Shown: positions 1 through 9,407 of the stretch, piece after piece
Numbering within the stretch: position 1 is the first letter of the stretch
Layout of the letters: every line of letters starts with the position of its first letter
From: Dendrocalamus latiflorus
Taxonomy: Eukaryota > Streptophyta > Magnoliopsida > Poales > Poaceae
NCBI GenBank assembly: GCA_017311315.1
Contig: CM029664.1
Coordinates: 24,158,192-24,222,191 of the forward strand
DNA: 64,000 nucleotides
Direction of reading: 5' to 3'
Program-made: the position numbers and the translations under genes
Notes under the pieces: model-generated
Databases searched by the model: none
Told to the model about the DNA's origin: nothing
What the model saw: the letters and a program-made list of their open reading frames with translations, nothing else

Positions 1-20
1 AGTCTTTATGTAGGCAGTTT

Positions 21-145
21 AGCTGGCATGTGTTGTCATCTCACTGAGCAAAGCTGCCCCGATTTGTCATATCACTGCGTAAAGCTGGCATGTGTTGTCA
101 TCTCACCGAGTAAAGCTGAGCGCTTTTGTCTTGTCTCTGGGCAAA
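21..145 (+). repeat. 62-bp tandem repeat upstream of the GRF gene
   Basis: A segment starting AGCTGGCATGTGTTGTCATC at 21 recurs at 83 with few changes. A more decayed version containing TTTTGTC and GGGCAAAGC follows up to about 145. The array ends about 30 bp before a TATA box and so lies in the proximal promoter. A related fragment (GTGTTGTCATCTCT) reappears near 1059, downstream of the same gene. Confidence 0.65.
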
Positions 146-172
146 GCAGCCATCTTTTGTCCCGCCATTCGA

Positions 173-180
173 TATAAATA
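173..180 (+). promoter_or_regulatory. TATA box of the GRF gene
   Basis: TATAAATA sits 64 bp before the ATG at 244, a normal spacing for a plant promoter with a short 5' leader. The ATG has a good plant context (ACCATGG). Confidence 0.6.
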
Positions 181-243
181 GCACGGTAGAGGTCCCATGA
201 AGTTGTAGCCAGAAAACCCTGTAAATCGAACAAAGAACATACC

Positions 244-854
244 ATGGCGGAAGATGAGGGGCCAGTCGGATATGGGTCACCGAAGGAAGACCTTCCCTTG
301 GAAAGGAGGGAGATGTTCGGACCACAGTACCGCTTGCTACCAAGCCGGCGTGCGCAACCAGCGTGGCCGAAATGCAGACACAATGAGTACGTGGTCGTGC
401 AGGTCCTGGAAGGGCCGAACGATGGCGGGCGCCGTTTCTTCCGATGCCCACGCTCCGGGGTACAAATTACTAATAGTACTTTTTTTATTGCTTATGGACC
501 CTCCATGTTTACTGTCATTTTTCGCAGATGGCGAAATGCGACTTCTCCCGCTGGATCGACCCTCCTCATGAACGGTATATTGACCGTTATGTGGGTACTT
601 TATGGGACCGAATAATGGACTTGGAGTACCGAATGGAGACTCTCAATGAGGAGAACAATGAGCTCCGCCAACAGATGCAACGCGAGAGGGGAAACGAGGA
701 GGTTGTCAACATAGGAAGCTCTTATGATCCCACATGTTGCTGCGCGAACCCGAGCTGCATATGTGCGTGCCACTACCACGATGGCCAGCCCCGTCCGAGG
801 CGGCCCCCTCAGCAGTTCTCCATGTGGGTGCCACGAGGCTCGTTTGGCATGTAG
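244..854 (+). CDS. GRF-type zinc-finger protein of the MULE (two exons, 180 aa)
   Basis: Exons 244-459 and 528-854 join in phase 0 across a 68-bp intron with GT at 460 and AG at 526-527. Neither exon alone gives the domain. Joined, they give a GRF zinc finger: Cys44 and His46, then GRRFFRCP with Cys68, then KCDFSRWIDPP with Cys76. The first pair is C-x-H, not the C-x-C usual in the family. Residues about 100-130 are rich in Leu, Glu and Asn in heptads (a likely coiled coil), followed by a Cys/His-rich tail (CCCANPSCICACHYH). GRF fingers bind single-stranded nucleic acid in other proteins; the role in MULEs is unknown. The ATG at 244 follows a TATA box and fits the exon phase. No stops or shifts are visible. 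Confidence 0.7.
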
Positions 855-1203
855 GCCACGACGGTACCGAATGTGTTGATGCTGTGCCAGTAGGACTGTT
901 GTGTTGATGTTTTGGGTGTAGAACTTTCCATAAATTCTGTGACCTTCATATTTTGTGCAACGTTGTTAAGCATGTGATGAATTGGTTGTTATGTACGTGG
1001 AGTTGTTATCAGAAGGCAAAAAAATTTGTCGTCAAGCTATGTCTTCTCCCGCTACCCCGTGTTGTCATCTCTCAGTTGGTTGTATGGCGTACTAAATCAA
1101 AGAACTTAGAGCAACCCTTTTATACTGGAAACCATCTTTGAACATCAAACCATGAAGCACTTGAAAAACATCACAAATATTACAAAAGCACAATTTAAAA
1201 AAT
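855..1203. other. Intergenic region between convergent GRF and PMD genes
   Basis: No coding signal is supported. It should hold both polyadenylation regions; an AATAAA-like ATAAATTC occurs near 931 on the plus strand. A short promoter-repeat fragment lies near 1059. Confidence 0.4.
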
Positions 1204-4127
1204 TCATTCATCATCTCGTCGTCGCCGCCTCGTACGGCGCATATGATCCTCTGAGAAGGTGAACCTACTAGGGGAGCGGGGTGCATCGCGAAGATCGTAG
1301 TGCGAGGGGTGTGGCCGAGGCGGCGGTGGGTACAACTCTGTAGACAGTTGCGACGGCTGGTCATAAAGCATAGAGCTCACCCAATCGGAGGAGGTGCCTA
1401 CGTCCTGCTTAGATGGTACAACTGAATTAGACAATGGAAAGTACGAAAATTGTTCATAATGAAATACACACATTTAGTGCATACCGGGGTATGTGGCTGG
1501 TGAAATGAGGATGTCGACGGGAAGTCCCCCATGTACTCGTGCGATGTCATGCCTTGATAGGTCGGCACAACCCACCTGTCCGGGTCATATAGGTTGGTCT
1601 GCACCTGTCCCGGGAGATACGAGGGCATCTGCCCCTCTGGTTCGTCCGGCGAGTCACCGCCGCTGTCTGGAGTGGGCCCCCGTCGTCCTGGAGAGCGCGG
1701 TCGCTCGTCCGTCGCCCTCCGTGATGACGATGCCCGTTGCGACGTGCTATCCCGTCGCAATTGCTGCAAGACGAACATGTCGTTAGACATAAATGGTAAA
1801 TGAGTGCATGAACAGATAGTTGCGAATTGTCGAACCGCCGGGCCGAAGCGCGTGGAGGCCGAGCGACCGTAGCTTGGCCGACTCTCGGACAGCCCCTCTG
1901 GTTCGTGCGGCGATGACGACCTCCGTGATGACGTCGCCCTCCGTAGCTGCGTGCTATCCTGTTGCAATTGCTGCAAGTCGAACATGTGCGTAGACATAAA
2001 TGGTAAATGAGTGCAGGAACAAATAGTTGCGAATTGTCGAACCGCCGGGCCGAAGCGCGTGGAGGCCGAGCGACCGTAGCTTTGCCGACTCTCGGACGGC
2101 CTCTCTGGTTCGTGCGGCGATGTCGACCTCCGTGATGACGTCGCCCTCCGTAGCAGCGTGCTATCCTGGCGCAATTGCTGCAAGACGAAGATGTGGTTAG
2201 ACATAAATGCCACTCAGTGCACAAACAAATAGTTGCCAATTGTCGAACCGCTGGGCCGAAGCGCGTGGAGGCCGAGGATGGCCGTGCTGATCCTGGTGCT
2301 GACGGAGGCGCGGAGGGAGGTGGTGGTCCCTGCCCACGTCCGCCACCGCGTGTAGCAACAACGTCATCTCGGCGACCACAACTCAAGCCCCGTATCGTAC
2401 CCCTTGCCATTTCGCTGATGCTGCGCATATAGCTTACCCACCGAGATTCGGTATTGGACTTCCTATGTCGTATAGCCTCATTAGCCTCGATGTCGATACG
2501 ATGTATCCGGTCCACCTGCAGTGAAACAAACAGTCAGTTCAAATGTAATCCTGCATTGCGTAATGACACAGTACTCTCGTACCGCCTCGTCGACCCGTGC
2601 CGCTAGATGACGGTCTGGACCTTCCTGTATAGCCGCCCCGTGAACAGCATGAGGTGAAGGCTGTGGGGGCTCCCCTGTAGTAAGCCTACAGCGGGTGCGT
2701 GCAGCGTACCAGTCAAGGTACGCCCTGTACGGCGCGGGGTCCTCAGGGTCGTACGGCCGTGTCTCATCCACAACCATCGTATGCGCATGGTCAGACCACA
2801 TGTCTGTCCACGTCCGCTGTGTGGCTCTCCAGTCTTCGGTCGCTCTCCCTCTCCTCGATTGCCTGCAAGTCCATTGAGACATTACACAATCAGTACGGTA
2901 CTGACATTGACACTAATGCAGTAATTAAATTTGGGGTGTACTGACATACCGGTGCAACTCCTCCGCAAGAGGGCGTCCTGCCATGGGAGGGACATGCTGG
3001 TACAACCCGAACTGTCTCATGACTCGGTGTGGGCTGTACGGCTCGACGCAGTGCGCGAACACCAAGTGGCAGGTTGTCAGCCAGTACCTCTGATCTCGCT
3101 CGCACTGGTATGACAACCCGTGGGGGGCCGTGTTCGCAATTAACTGTGGAGACCATGGTCACCAGTCTACGTCGCCAAACGCCAGACGCTCGAACCTCTG
3201 GTGAAAATCCGAGTACGCACGTCTCGGTCTCTCCCTGGCCCACCTCAACTGACCATGCGTCCAACGTGTACCCATTGTGGGCCCATCAACGGGGTCGTCA
3301 CCACCATACAACTGTGGGACGAGGTCATAAGGGTGCACACGACGAGCAAAGTCAGGCCTGCCAACGGGGAAGTGTTCCCATGACCACAACTGAAGGAGAA
3401 GGTAGCAGGCGGCTAGGATCGGCTCGCTGGCCGCGGTGCGCTGCGAGGCGTCACACAAGCCTCGGTATGTGGAGCTAAGGACTGCTGATCCCCAGCTATA
3501 CTGTGGCTGCTGACCAGGCCAGCCATCCGCCAAGGACTCCGCTAGCGGTATGTAGCTAGGCTGCACGGAGTCTCCAGTCGTGCTAGGGAACAAGACGTAC
3601 CCGAACAGATATAGCAGGTATGCAACGAAGTGCGTCCGCACCGCGACCTCATCTGCGTCCTCAGGACAGGTCATGAAGCGACGAAGCCATCCATGTGGCA
3701 CCCCAGCTGCGTTGTCTCGGATCGCATGACCGAACCGGTGACCCAGACGGACCTTCCAATCTGCTGCCTTCGGGGGTGGCACCAAAGCAGCACCACGGAG
3801 GGGTAGACCTGTAATCATCGTGACGTCCTGCAGCGTAACCGTCATCTCCCCCCACCGGAAGTGGAAGGTGTGAGTCTCCGGCCTCCATCGATCAACGAGA
3901 GCTGACAACAGTGGCGCATCGTACTGGAACCCATGCGGTAGATCCAACATGCGGGCAATGGGCAGCAGACCGGTGTCCCGTAGTAGCGGGATGTACCGAG
4001 GGTCGAGACGCCAGTTCTCTCGGGGGCCCCTAAGGACGAAGCAAGGAGGCCCCTGTGCGGGTGCCGACAACCACACATGGCATCGGTGGTGCTCGTCCCA
4101 ACGGGGCTCTAGCAGCTCGAACGCCAT
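1204..4127 (-). pseudogene. Plant mobile domain (PMD) gene of the MULE, seven exons, one in-frame stop
   Basis: Proposed exons (minus strand): 4127-2950, 2862-2583, 2515-2249, 2177-2043, 1970-1836, 1763-1485 and 1404-1204. All junctions are GT..AG and the phases agree (2475 nt in all). Exon 1 has the hallmark PMD sequence LVDRWRPETHTFHF...MTVTLQDVTMITGLPLRG. Exons 1-2 carry the later PMD motifs, such as RVMRQFGLYQHVPP and YRAYLDWYAARTR. The C-terminus is low-complexity (Ser/Arg/Pro) and ends in a basic tail. A TGA at 3159-3161 follows DVDW and splits the domain; the same frame continues PWSPQLIANTAPHG. PMD proteins (MAIN/MAIL1 family) act in silencing and development in hosts; in MULEs they are hitchhikers of unknown role. 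Exons 4 and 5 are tandem copies. Their donors (GTTCGA) are weak, so those borders are the least certain. Confidence 0.7.
1764..2249 (-). repeat. 207-bp tandem duplication of an exon-intron module in the PMD gene
   Basis: The same 207-bp unit recurs, with markers GAATTGTCGAACCGCCGGGC at about 1823 and 2030 and a variant at about 2236. Each full unit is one 135-bp exon (45 codons) plus one 72-bp intron ending CTTGCAG. The third intron copy (2248-2178) is 71 bp. Exons are phase 0 on both sides, so added copies keep the frame. Confidence 0.7.
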
Positions 4128-4383
4128 GTCCTGCCAAAGAAGGATAACAAGTTAGTGTACATTACAACAAAATGTGCAACAAATAACAACATAACTCACA
4201 AGAAGTAATGTACAAAAACATACGTAAAATGTGCACACGAATATGACCCACACGACAAGGAAACATATGGAATGTGCGAAAATATACATAACATGCTAAT
4301 GTGCAATACATAGCTACACCATCGAGCCAACAATTAAGCGTACACCTCCTGAATAATACATTACATATGGATTGTGGTTGGTA

Positions 4384-7035
4384 CTACGGAGCGTTGCTTG
4401 ATGCCGGCCTGTTTGGGCACTGACTGAGGGAGTGGCCAAAGGTCTTGCATAGCCTACACTTCGGGCGCCGAACACGATCCCCTCGCTGGCTCTCATCCAT
4501 GTCGTTGCGGATGCGACGGCTTTGTCGTCTTCCACGCCCGACATGCTTCAGTGCATCGTTGGGCACCCACTTTATCTCCCCCGGCCATAATTCCCTGTAG
4601 TGCATGTCTACCCCGTAGGAATGGAACTCTGCACTCCAGGTTGCATACAAGTGCTGCATGTCGTAGTACTTGGAGATGTACTGTGTCGACGCCTGGTTCC
4701 ATACAGCGCATGCCGCGTACACATGGGAGCATGGCTTGTGCAGAAGCTGGGGCTTGTTGCAGCTGCAAGATGCTTCATCACCAATCGTGCATACCTGCTT
4801 GCGCTCCCCTCTAATTTGACCCATGACATACTTCTGCCTTAGGCGGACCTCAAACTTCCTCCTTAAGCCATCAATGGGCTGAGCAATGTGGGTTCGAGCC
4901 TTCTCCATCTTCCTGTCCATGAAGGCCTGCATGACCTCAGAGTATTGCTTGTTTTCCTCAACGTGCTTCTGCGCCATCCTGGCTCTATTCACAAAGTACC
5001 CGACGGTACGGTTCCAGGTCTCGGCCACAATTGCCGTGATCGGCAGGGATCTGACGCCCTTCAATACACCATTGTAAACCTTGGACATGTTGGTTGTCAT
5101 GATCCCATACCTCGCCCCACCGGTGTCGTGCAACAAAGACCACATTTCCAAGTCAGGTGCATTGGACTGAACCCATTGTGAGAATACCCCGACTCCTGTG
5201 GAGCCCCCCTCCACGGCCCCTGCTGCTGCATGCACATGCTTCGTAGCCTCCTGATCCAGCTGCCTCCGCAAGGCGTCGAACTTCCGCTTCTGGTTCTGCA
5301 TGCATAGCTTCTTGAACATCTTCATGAGGTCCTTGCTACGGAACCTTCTGTGGAAGTTCGCTGCAATATGCCTCATGCACCAGCGGTTCTTCACATCAGT
5401 CCACGGGACGGGGGCCTGCGTCCCATCCTGCAACGTTCGCAACGCAGACATCAAGCCTGCATTGCGGTCGGAGATAAGGCACACTTCGGGCCTGTCTTGC
5501 ACTACGGCATTCTTCAAATTGCAAAGAAACCAAAGCCAGCTATCTGTATTCTCGCTCTCCACAATTGCAAATGCCACTGGGAGTAACTGGTCATTTGCAT
5601 CGGCTGCAACTGCGGTAAGGATCGTGCCCTTGTACTTGCCGGATAGGAACGTCCCATCTACGGTTAGCACTGGACGGCACCACCTGAACCCTTGTATCGC
5701 CTGATGGAAGGCCCAGAACACTCTGTCAAGAATGAAACAGTTCGGGCCCTCCGTAGGATGGACCCTCTCCTGCCTGTTTATGTAAGTGCCTGGGTTTGAT
5801 TGTGCAATTTGATTCAGCATTCTTGGGACCAGGTCGTACGCCTCCTCGTACGTCCCATACATAGCGTGCAGCACCTTTCGCTTCGCCCGCCACACCTTCT
5901 TGTAGCTCACTTCGTAGCCCGCCTCGTTCGCTACTGCTGCCATCAGAACCTTCGGGGTAATTGACACATCCGCCTGGACGAGGTGCGTGACCACCTCCGC
6001 AACATAACGTGATGTCATGTTGCGGTGTCTATGTACTGGCCCCGCAAGCTCGCAACTGTGATCTTGCAGCACCGTTATCCGGAACTCCGTGCCAACGCCC
6101 TTGTACCGTTGTGCACGGACTTTGCCACCACATGACCCGTCCACACACTTCACAACGTACGTGTCCGGCTTTGACTTGTGGACCCGATACGTCCGGCTTA
6201 TGTTGACGGCATGTCTAGCAATAGCCTGCTGGACAGCACTCTTATTACGGAAGCACTACCCCAGAAAGAGTGCGCCCTCGCTGAACCCCCATTCTCCCTC
6301 CTCCGCCTGTGGCAGAACTAGGGCTGCCGCTGCGATGTCGTCCAGTCTGGACGACACATATGCACCGTCCGTCGTAACAACACGACCTACCACCCCTCCA
6401 GTTGCACCTTCGCCATCCTCGTCCTCTCCAGAACTGCCTGTTTCCACCTCCTCCTCCTCCTCGCTATCCTCTTCTTCCACCTGGTCCCCCAGATACTCAT
6501 GACAGTCAATACGGGCGGCCCACCACCTCTCGTGCACACCTTCGTTGGGCTGGAAATTCTCCGCACGCCTCGTATTGTCTTCATCACCCACATGTTCTCC
6601 CGCAGAAGCGTCTTCATGACCGCCGGCCACTACATCTCCACCAGCGGCATCTGAACCAACCATGGCTGATGATTCTGCCCTCTCCACGAACTCGACATAC
6701 ACCATTGGCCTCCCATATATCGCAGCATCAGGGTTGCACACGACCTCCATGTAGTTCGCCCATGAGGCGTCATTGGTCACCTTCAGAAGTTGCCATATGC
6801 TCCCCCTTCCATCATCCACCATTGAGGCATAGACTGCCTCGATCCGTAACTTCTTCCTTGCGGTCTCCCGATCGAACGCTGAACGGACACACCTCCGTAG
6901 CTCAGACAAGCTCATGGCGCTCAGACCGGGTGCCCGGATCACGATCCGCTCGCAATTTGACAGGTCCGCCCCATACGGCCCATCACGTACGAGACCACTC
7001 CCATAAAACACCATCAATTGTTCAATGCCAGCCAT
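4384..7035 (-). pseudogene. MULE transposase, 884 codons with one in-frame TAG
   Basis: The ATG at 7035 opens an N-terminal domain of 259 residues with an acidic stretch (EEEDSEEEEEVE), ending at TAG 6256-6258. The same frame resumes directly with the typical MULE start (CFRNKSAVQQAIARHAV), 34 codons before the next Met at 6153. Then come the DDE-type domain with Asp in LTVDGTF (5656-5658) and in LISDRNAGL (5467-5469), the C-x2-H motif WCMRHIA, a SWIM zinc finger (CSC...CSHVYAACA) and a C-terminal CCHC knuckle (CRLCKTFGHSLSQC). Where MULEs usually have Glu in an N-x-x-E-x-x-N context, this copy has Lys (NMSKVYN, codon 5080-5082). The stop and this change suggest an inactive enzyme. The order of domains is otherwise complete. 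Confidence 0.85.
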
Positions 7036-7041
7036 TGCGTA

Positions 7042-8580
7042 CCTAACATAAGTGCATAATCAACCATTTTAGTACACAGCATGTAACAATCGTATCATGT
7101 AATTAACAGTTTCGATTATTATATGTTTTGTATTTCTAAATCTATGATTTATTTGTAACTATTTTACTTTCTAATTGTACCATACATCAAATTAAATATA
7201 CATAACATTTTTTTCCATCAAATGACCTTCATACTATGGTCATTCACTAAGCATACTAATTATACAAATTGTCTGTAATCTAACACCTACAAAATTACCA
7301 CCTACAAATGCTCCAACATAAATATTTACTTTTTCAACACATACACATTATTTACACTACAAGCTTTTCTAACTTTTACTTAATATAGTCTTTTCAAACT
7401 TTTTAATTCTAATCTACCAAATTTATTTCTAATTTATTTTAATCCTAGTACTATTGTTATCACCTACAATTGCTCTAACATAATTATGTGTTTTCTCAAC
7501 GTCTACACACTACAACTTCATATTTTCCACCTAACTGAAACTACTTTACAGTGCGTATGTTCACAAAAAAATGAAACCCTATATACACTACAATACATCA
7601 TGCTAAACATATGCAAGATTTGCTATACATACATAGCGTATAAAAGATTGACATAAAATAACAGTAACACAAGATGGTTTCGTTAATTAAGGCCTAATGA
7701 CATACATAAAATTATAGTTGCATGGGCACAAAACTTACCTCTTGTTGATGCTCACGATACGATCTACAACTTTTCTACTTGCCAAATCCACTGATTCCAA
7801 ACGAAAACAATTCAACTCTTCCGGCTTTCGCTCCTCACTTTTCTTCAGCAAAAACTAACTACATTACAATACGTAACTTCAACATAAAATACGACATTAT
7901 CTACACTACAATAAAGCATGCATCATATGTGGATTTTTACCTACACATACACACTGTATGACACATTGACTTATAATATATATGTTCACATAAAGATTAC
8001 CTACAAATACACAACATACCAAATATTGACATCGCGTATCATACATTCACGTACCAAATAACATTACGAAACGATGGTTTGTGCTAATCGACTAATCATG
8101 TCCTAAGTTTATTTTATTTTACAGTACCTTCGTACTAATTTCCAGGTAATTTGATTTTACTATACCTTCATACTACGGTCATTCACTAAGCCTACTAATT
8201 ATACAAATTGTTTATAATCTAACTGCTGTTGCTATCACCTACAAATGCTCTAACGTAAATATTTACTTCTTCAACAACTACACATGTAAGCACAAATGTT
8301 CAACAAAACCTCACTACATTACAATACGTAACTTCAACAAAAAATACGACATTATTTACACTACAACAAAAAATACGACATCATGTTTACGTACACATAC
8401 ACACCGTATCAAAGAATGGCTTATAACAACATTAATGATACACGGTTTTGCTAATTACGGGCTAATGACATTCGCAGAAAATTACTTGCACGGGGGCAAA
8501 AATTACCTCTTCTTGAAGCTTGCGAGACGATCTACAACTTTTGTATTTGCAAATTCCGTTGATTCCAAACAAAACTAACT
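7042..8580 (-). promoter_or_regulatory. 5' leader and duplicated upstream region of the transposase gene
   Basis: An acceptor (TTAG at 7046-7043) lies just before the transposase ATG. Two candidate leader exons end in donors: AGGTAAGT (exon end 7739) and AGGTAATT (exon end 8507). The two leader exons are copies of one another within a larger direct duplication. I see no coding capacity; the sequence is AT-rich. Confidence 0.45.
7199..8578. repeat. Direct duplication in the MULE 5' leader
   Basis: About 7199-7806 and 8150-8578 share several blocks in the same order. Examples are GGTCATTCACTAAGC (7239 and 8179), CTAATTATACAAATTG, and GATCTACAACTTTT followed by TTGATTCCAAAC-like sequence (about 7760 and 8530). 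The copies are clearly diverged, so the duplication is not recent. Confidence 0.6.
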
Positions 8581-8639
8581 CAAAATCCTGAGTTTCCACT
8601 CTCTTTTTTCCTCTCTTCAGCTCTCTCGCTCTGTCTTCA

Positions 8640-9065
8640 CTTCAACTCCACCGCGAACTGCAAATGAGTTTCTTTGCGCTGCTATTCAACCTCTTTAAGG
8701 CTGCTGAATGAGAATACGAAGAGGGGCCATGCAAAGCTCCTACAGACGCGTGTCCACGTAGAGGTGAAAAAAGAGCAGCTCGTGATGCATTCATCTGCTT
8801 TTGGCGCTGCGGACGAGAGACGTGCGGCCTGGCTTTGATTCGTGCGGTCGGGGAACAGCATCGCGCGCTCGGCGGCCAGACGCGCGGTGGGGGCGGGATT
8901 CGCGCGCTCGGTCGGGGAATGGCGCGCTCAGGACGCGCGGTCGTGCGGCCAGGGGGGACGCGCGCTCGCCCGGGAGGTGGCGCGGTGGCCAGGGGGGACG
9001 CGCGCTCGCCCGGGACACGTGGCGGCGTGTGGAGAACCCGCGGTGGAGAGGGGTCCAAGTTTGGA
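8640..9065. other. GC-rich block at the right of the MULE
   Basis: CpG-rich, low-complexity sequence. A 26-bp stretch around GGACGCGCGCTCGCCCGGGA occurs twice about 41 bp apart (near 8956 and 8997). Open frames here exist on both strands because of composition and are not supported as genes. It may be the GC-rich end of the MULE or its promoter. Confidence 0.35.
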
Positions 9066-9201
9066 ATTTTTTTGCACAGGGGGCTAAAAATGGAATTCTT
9101 GATACACAAGAGTCTAATAGTGTCCAAATTTCACAATAGAACACAACTTCAGGAATTGAGTGGGCCGGAGGCAATTAAAGAGCACAAATTAAGAGATCAC
9201 T

Positions 9202-9407
9202 CCTCCGTTCCTTTTTAAATTATAATACTATAACTTTGACCTTTCTTATAACATTTTATTTTATTATATAATAATAAAATTATAAAATTATTTTTAATGA
9301 CAAATTTAATAATATAGTTTCCATAGAGCCAATCAAGTTAGTTTTAAATATATTAATGATCAAACTAAGTTTGACCGTATAAATTCTAAGACGTCACTTA
9401 AAAAGGA
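9202..9407. mobile_element. MITE-like inverted repeat element
   Basis: The left end GTTCCTTTTTAAATTAT is matched in inverse by ACTTAAAAAGGAAT near 9394-9407, and the interior is AT-rich. The start (CTCCTCCGTTCC) resembles the common grass Stowaway-like consensus. No convincing target duplication was found. Confidence 0.4.

Larger units (their letters stand above)
1..9100. mobile_element. Composite Mutator-like element with GRF, PMD and MULE genes
   Basis: Three genes typical of a MULE lineage lie together: a GRF zinc-finger gene (+), a plant mobile domain (PMD, aminotransferase-like) gene (-) and a MULE transposase (-). The two minus-strand genes are 256 bp apart, and the GRF gene converges on the PMD gene. 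Capture of PMD genes by MULEs is known in plants. I could not see terminal inverted repeats or a target duplication. The left end probably lies before base 1. The right limit near 9.1 kb is a guess from the end of the GC-rich block and the start of unrelated AT-rich repeat. Two genes carry in-frame stops, so this copy is probably not autonomous. Confidence 0.7.

Noticed and set aside
1547..2515. 322-codon open frame on the minus strand across the PMD C-terminal repeats
   Set aside because: Only its first 89 codons belong to the PMD gene (exon 2515-2249). After that the frame reads through an intron and the repeat units in the wrong phase.
6402..7046. 214-codon plus-strand frame rich in Pro, Ser and His
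   Set aside because: It is the antisense shadow of the acidic N-terminal part of the MULE transposase.
8642..9218. Several long overlapping frames in the GC-rich block
   Set aside because: Frames are open on both strands because stop codons are rare in such composition. There is no domain and no exon signal.
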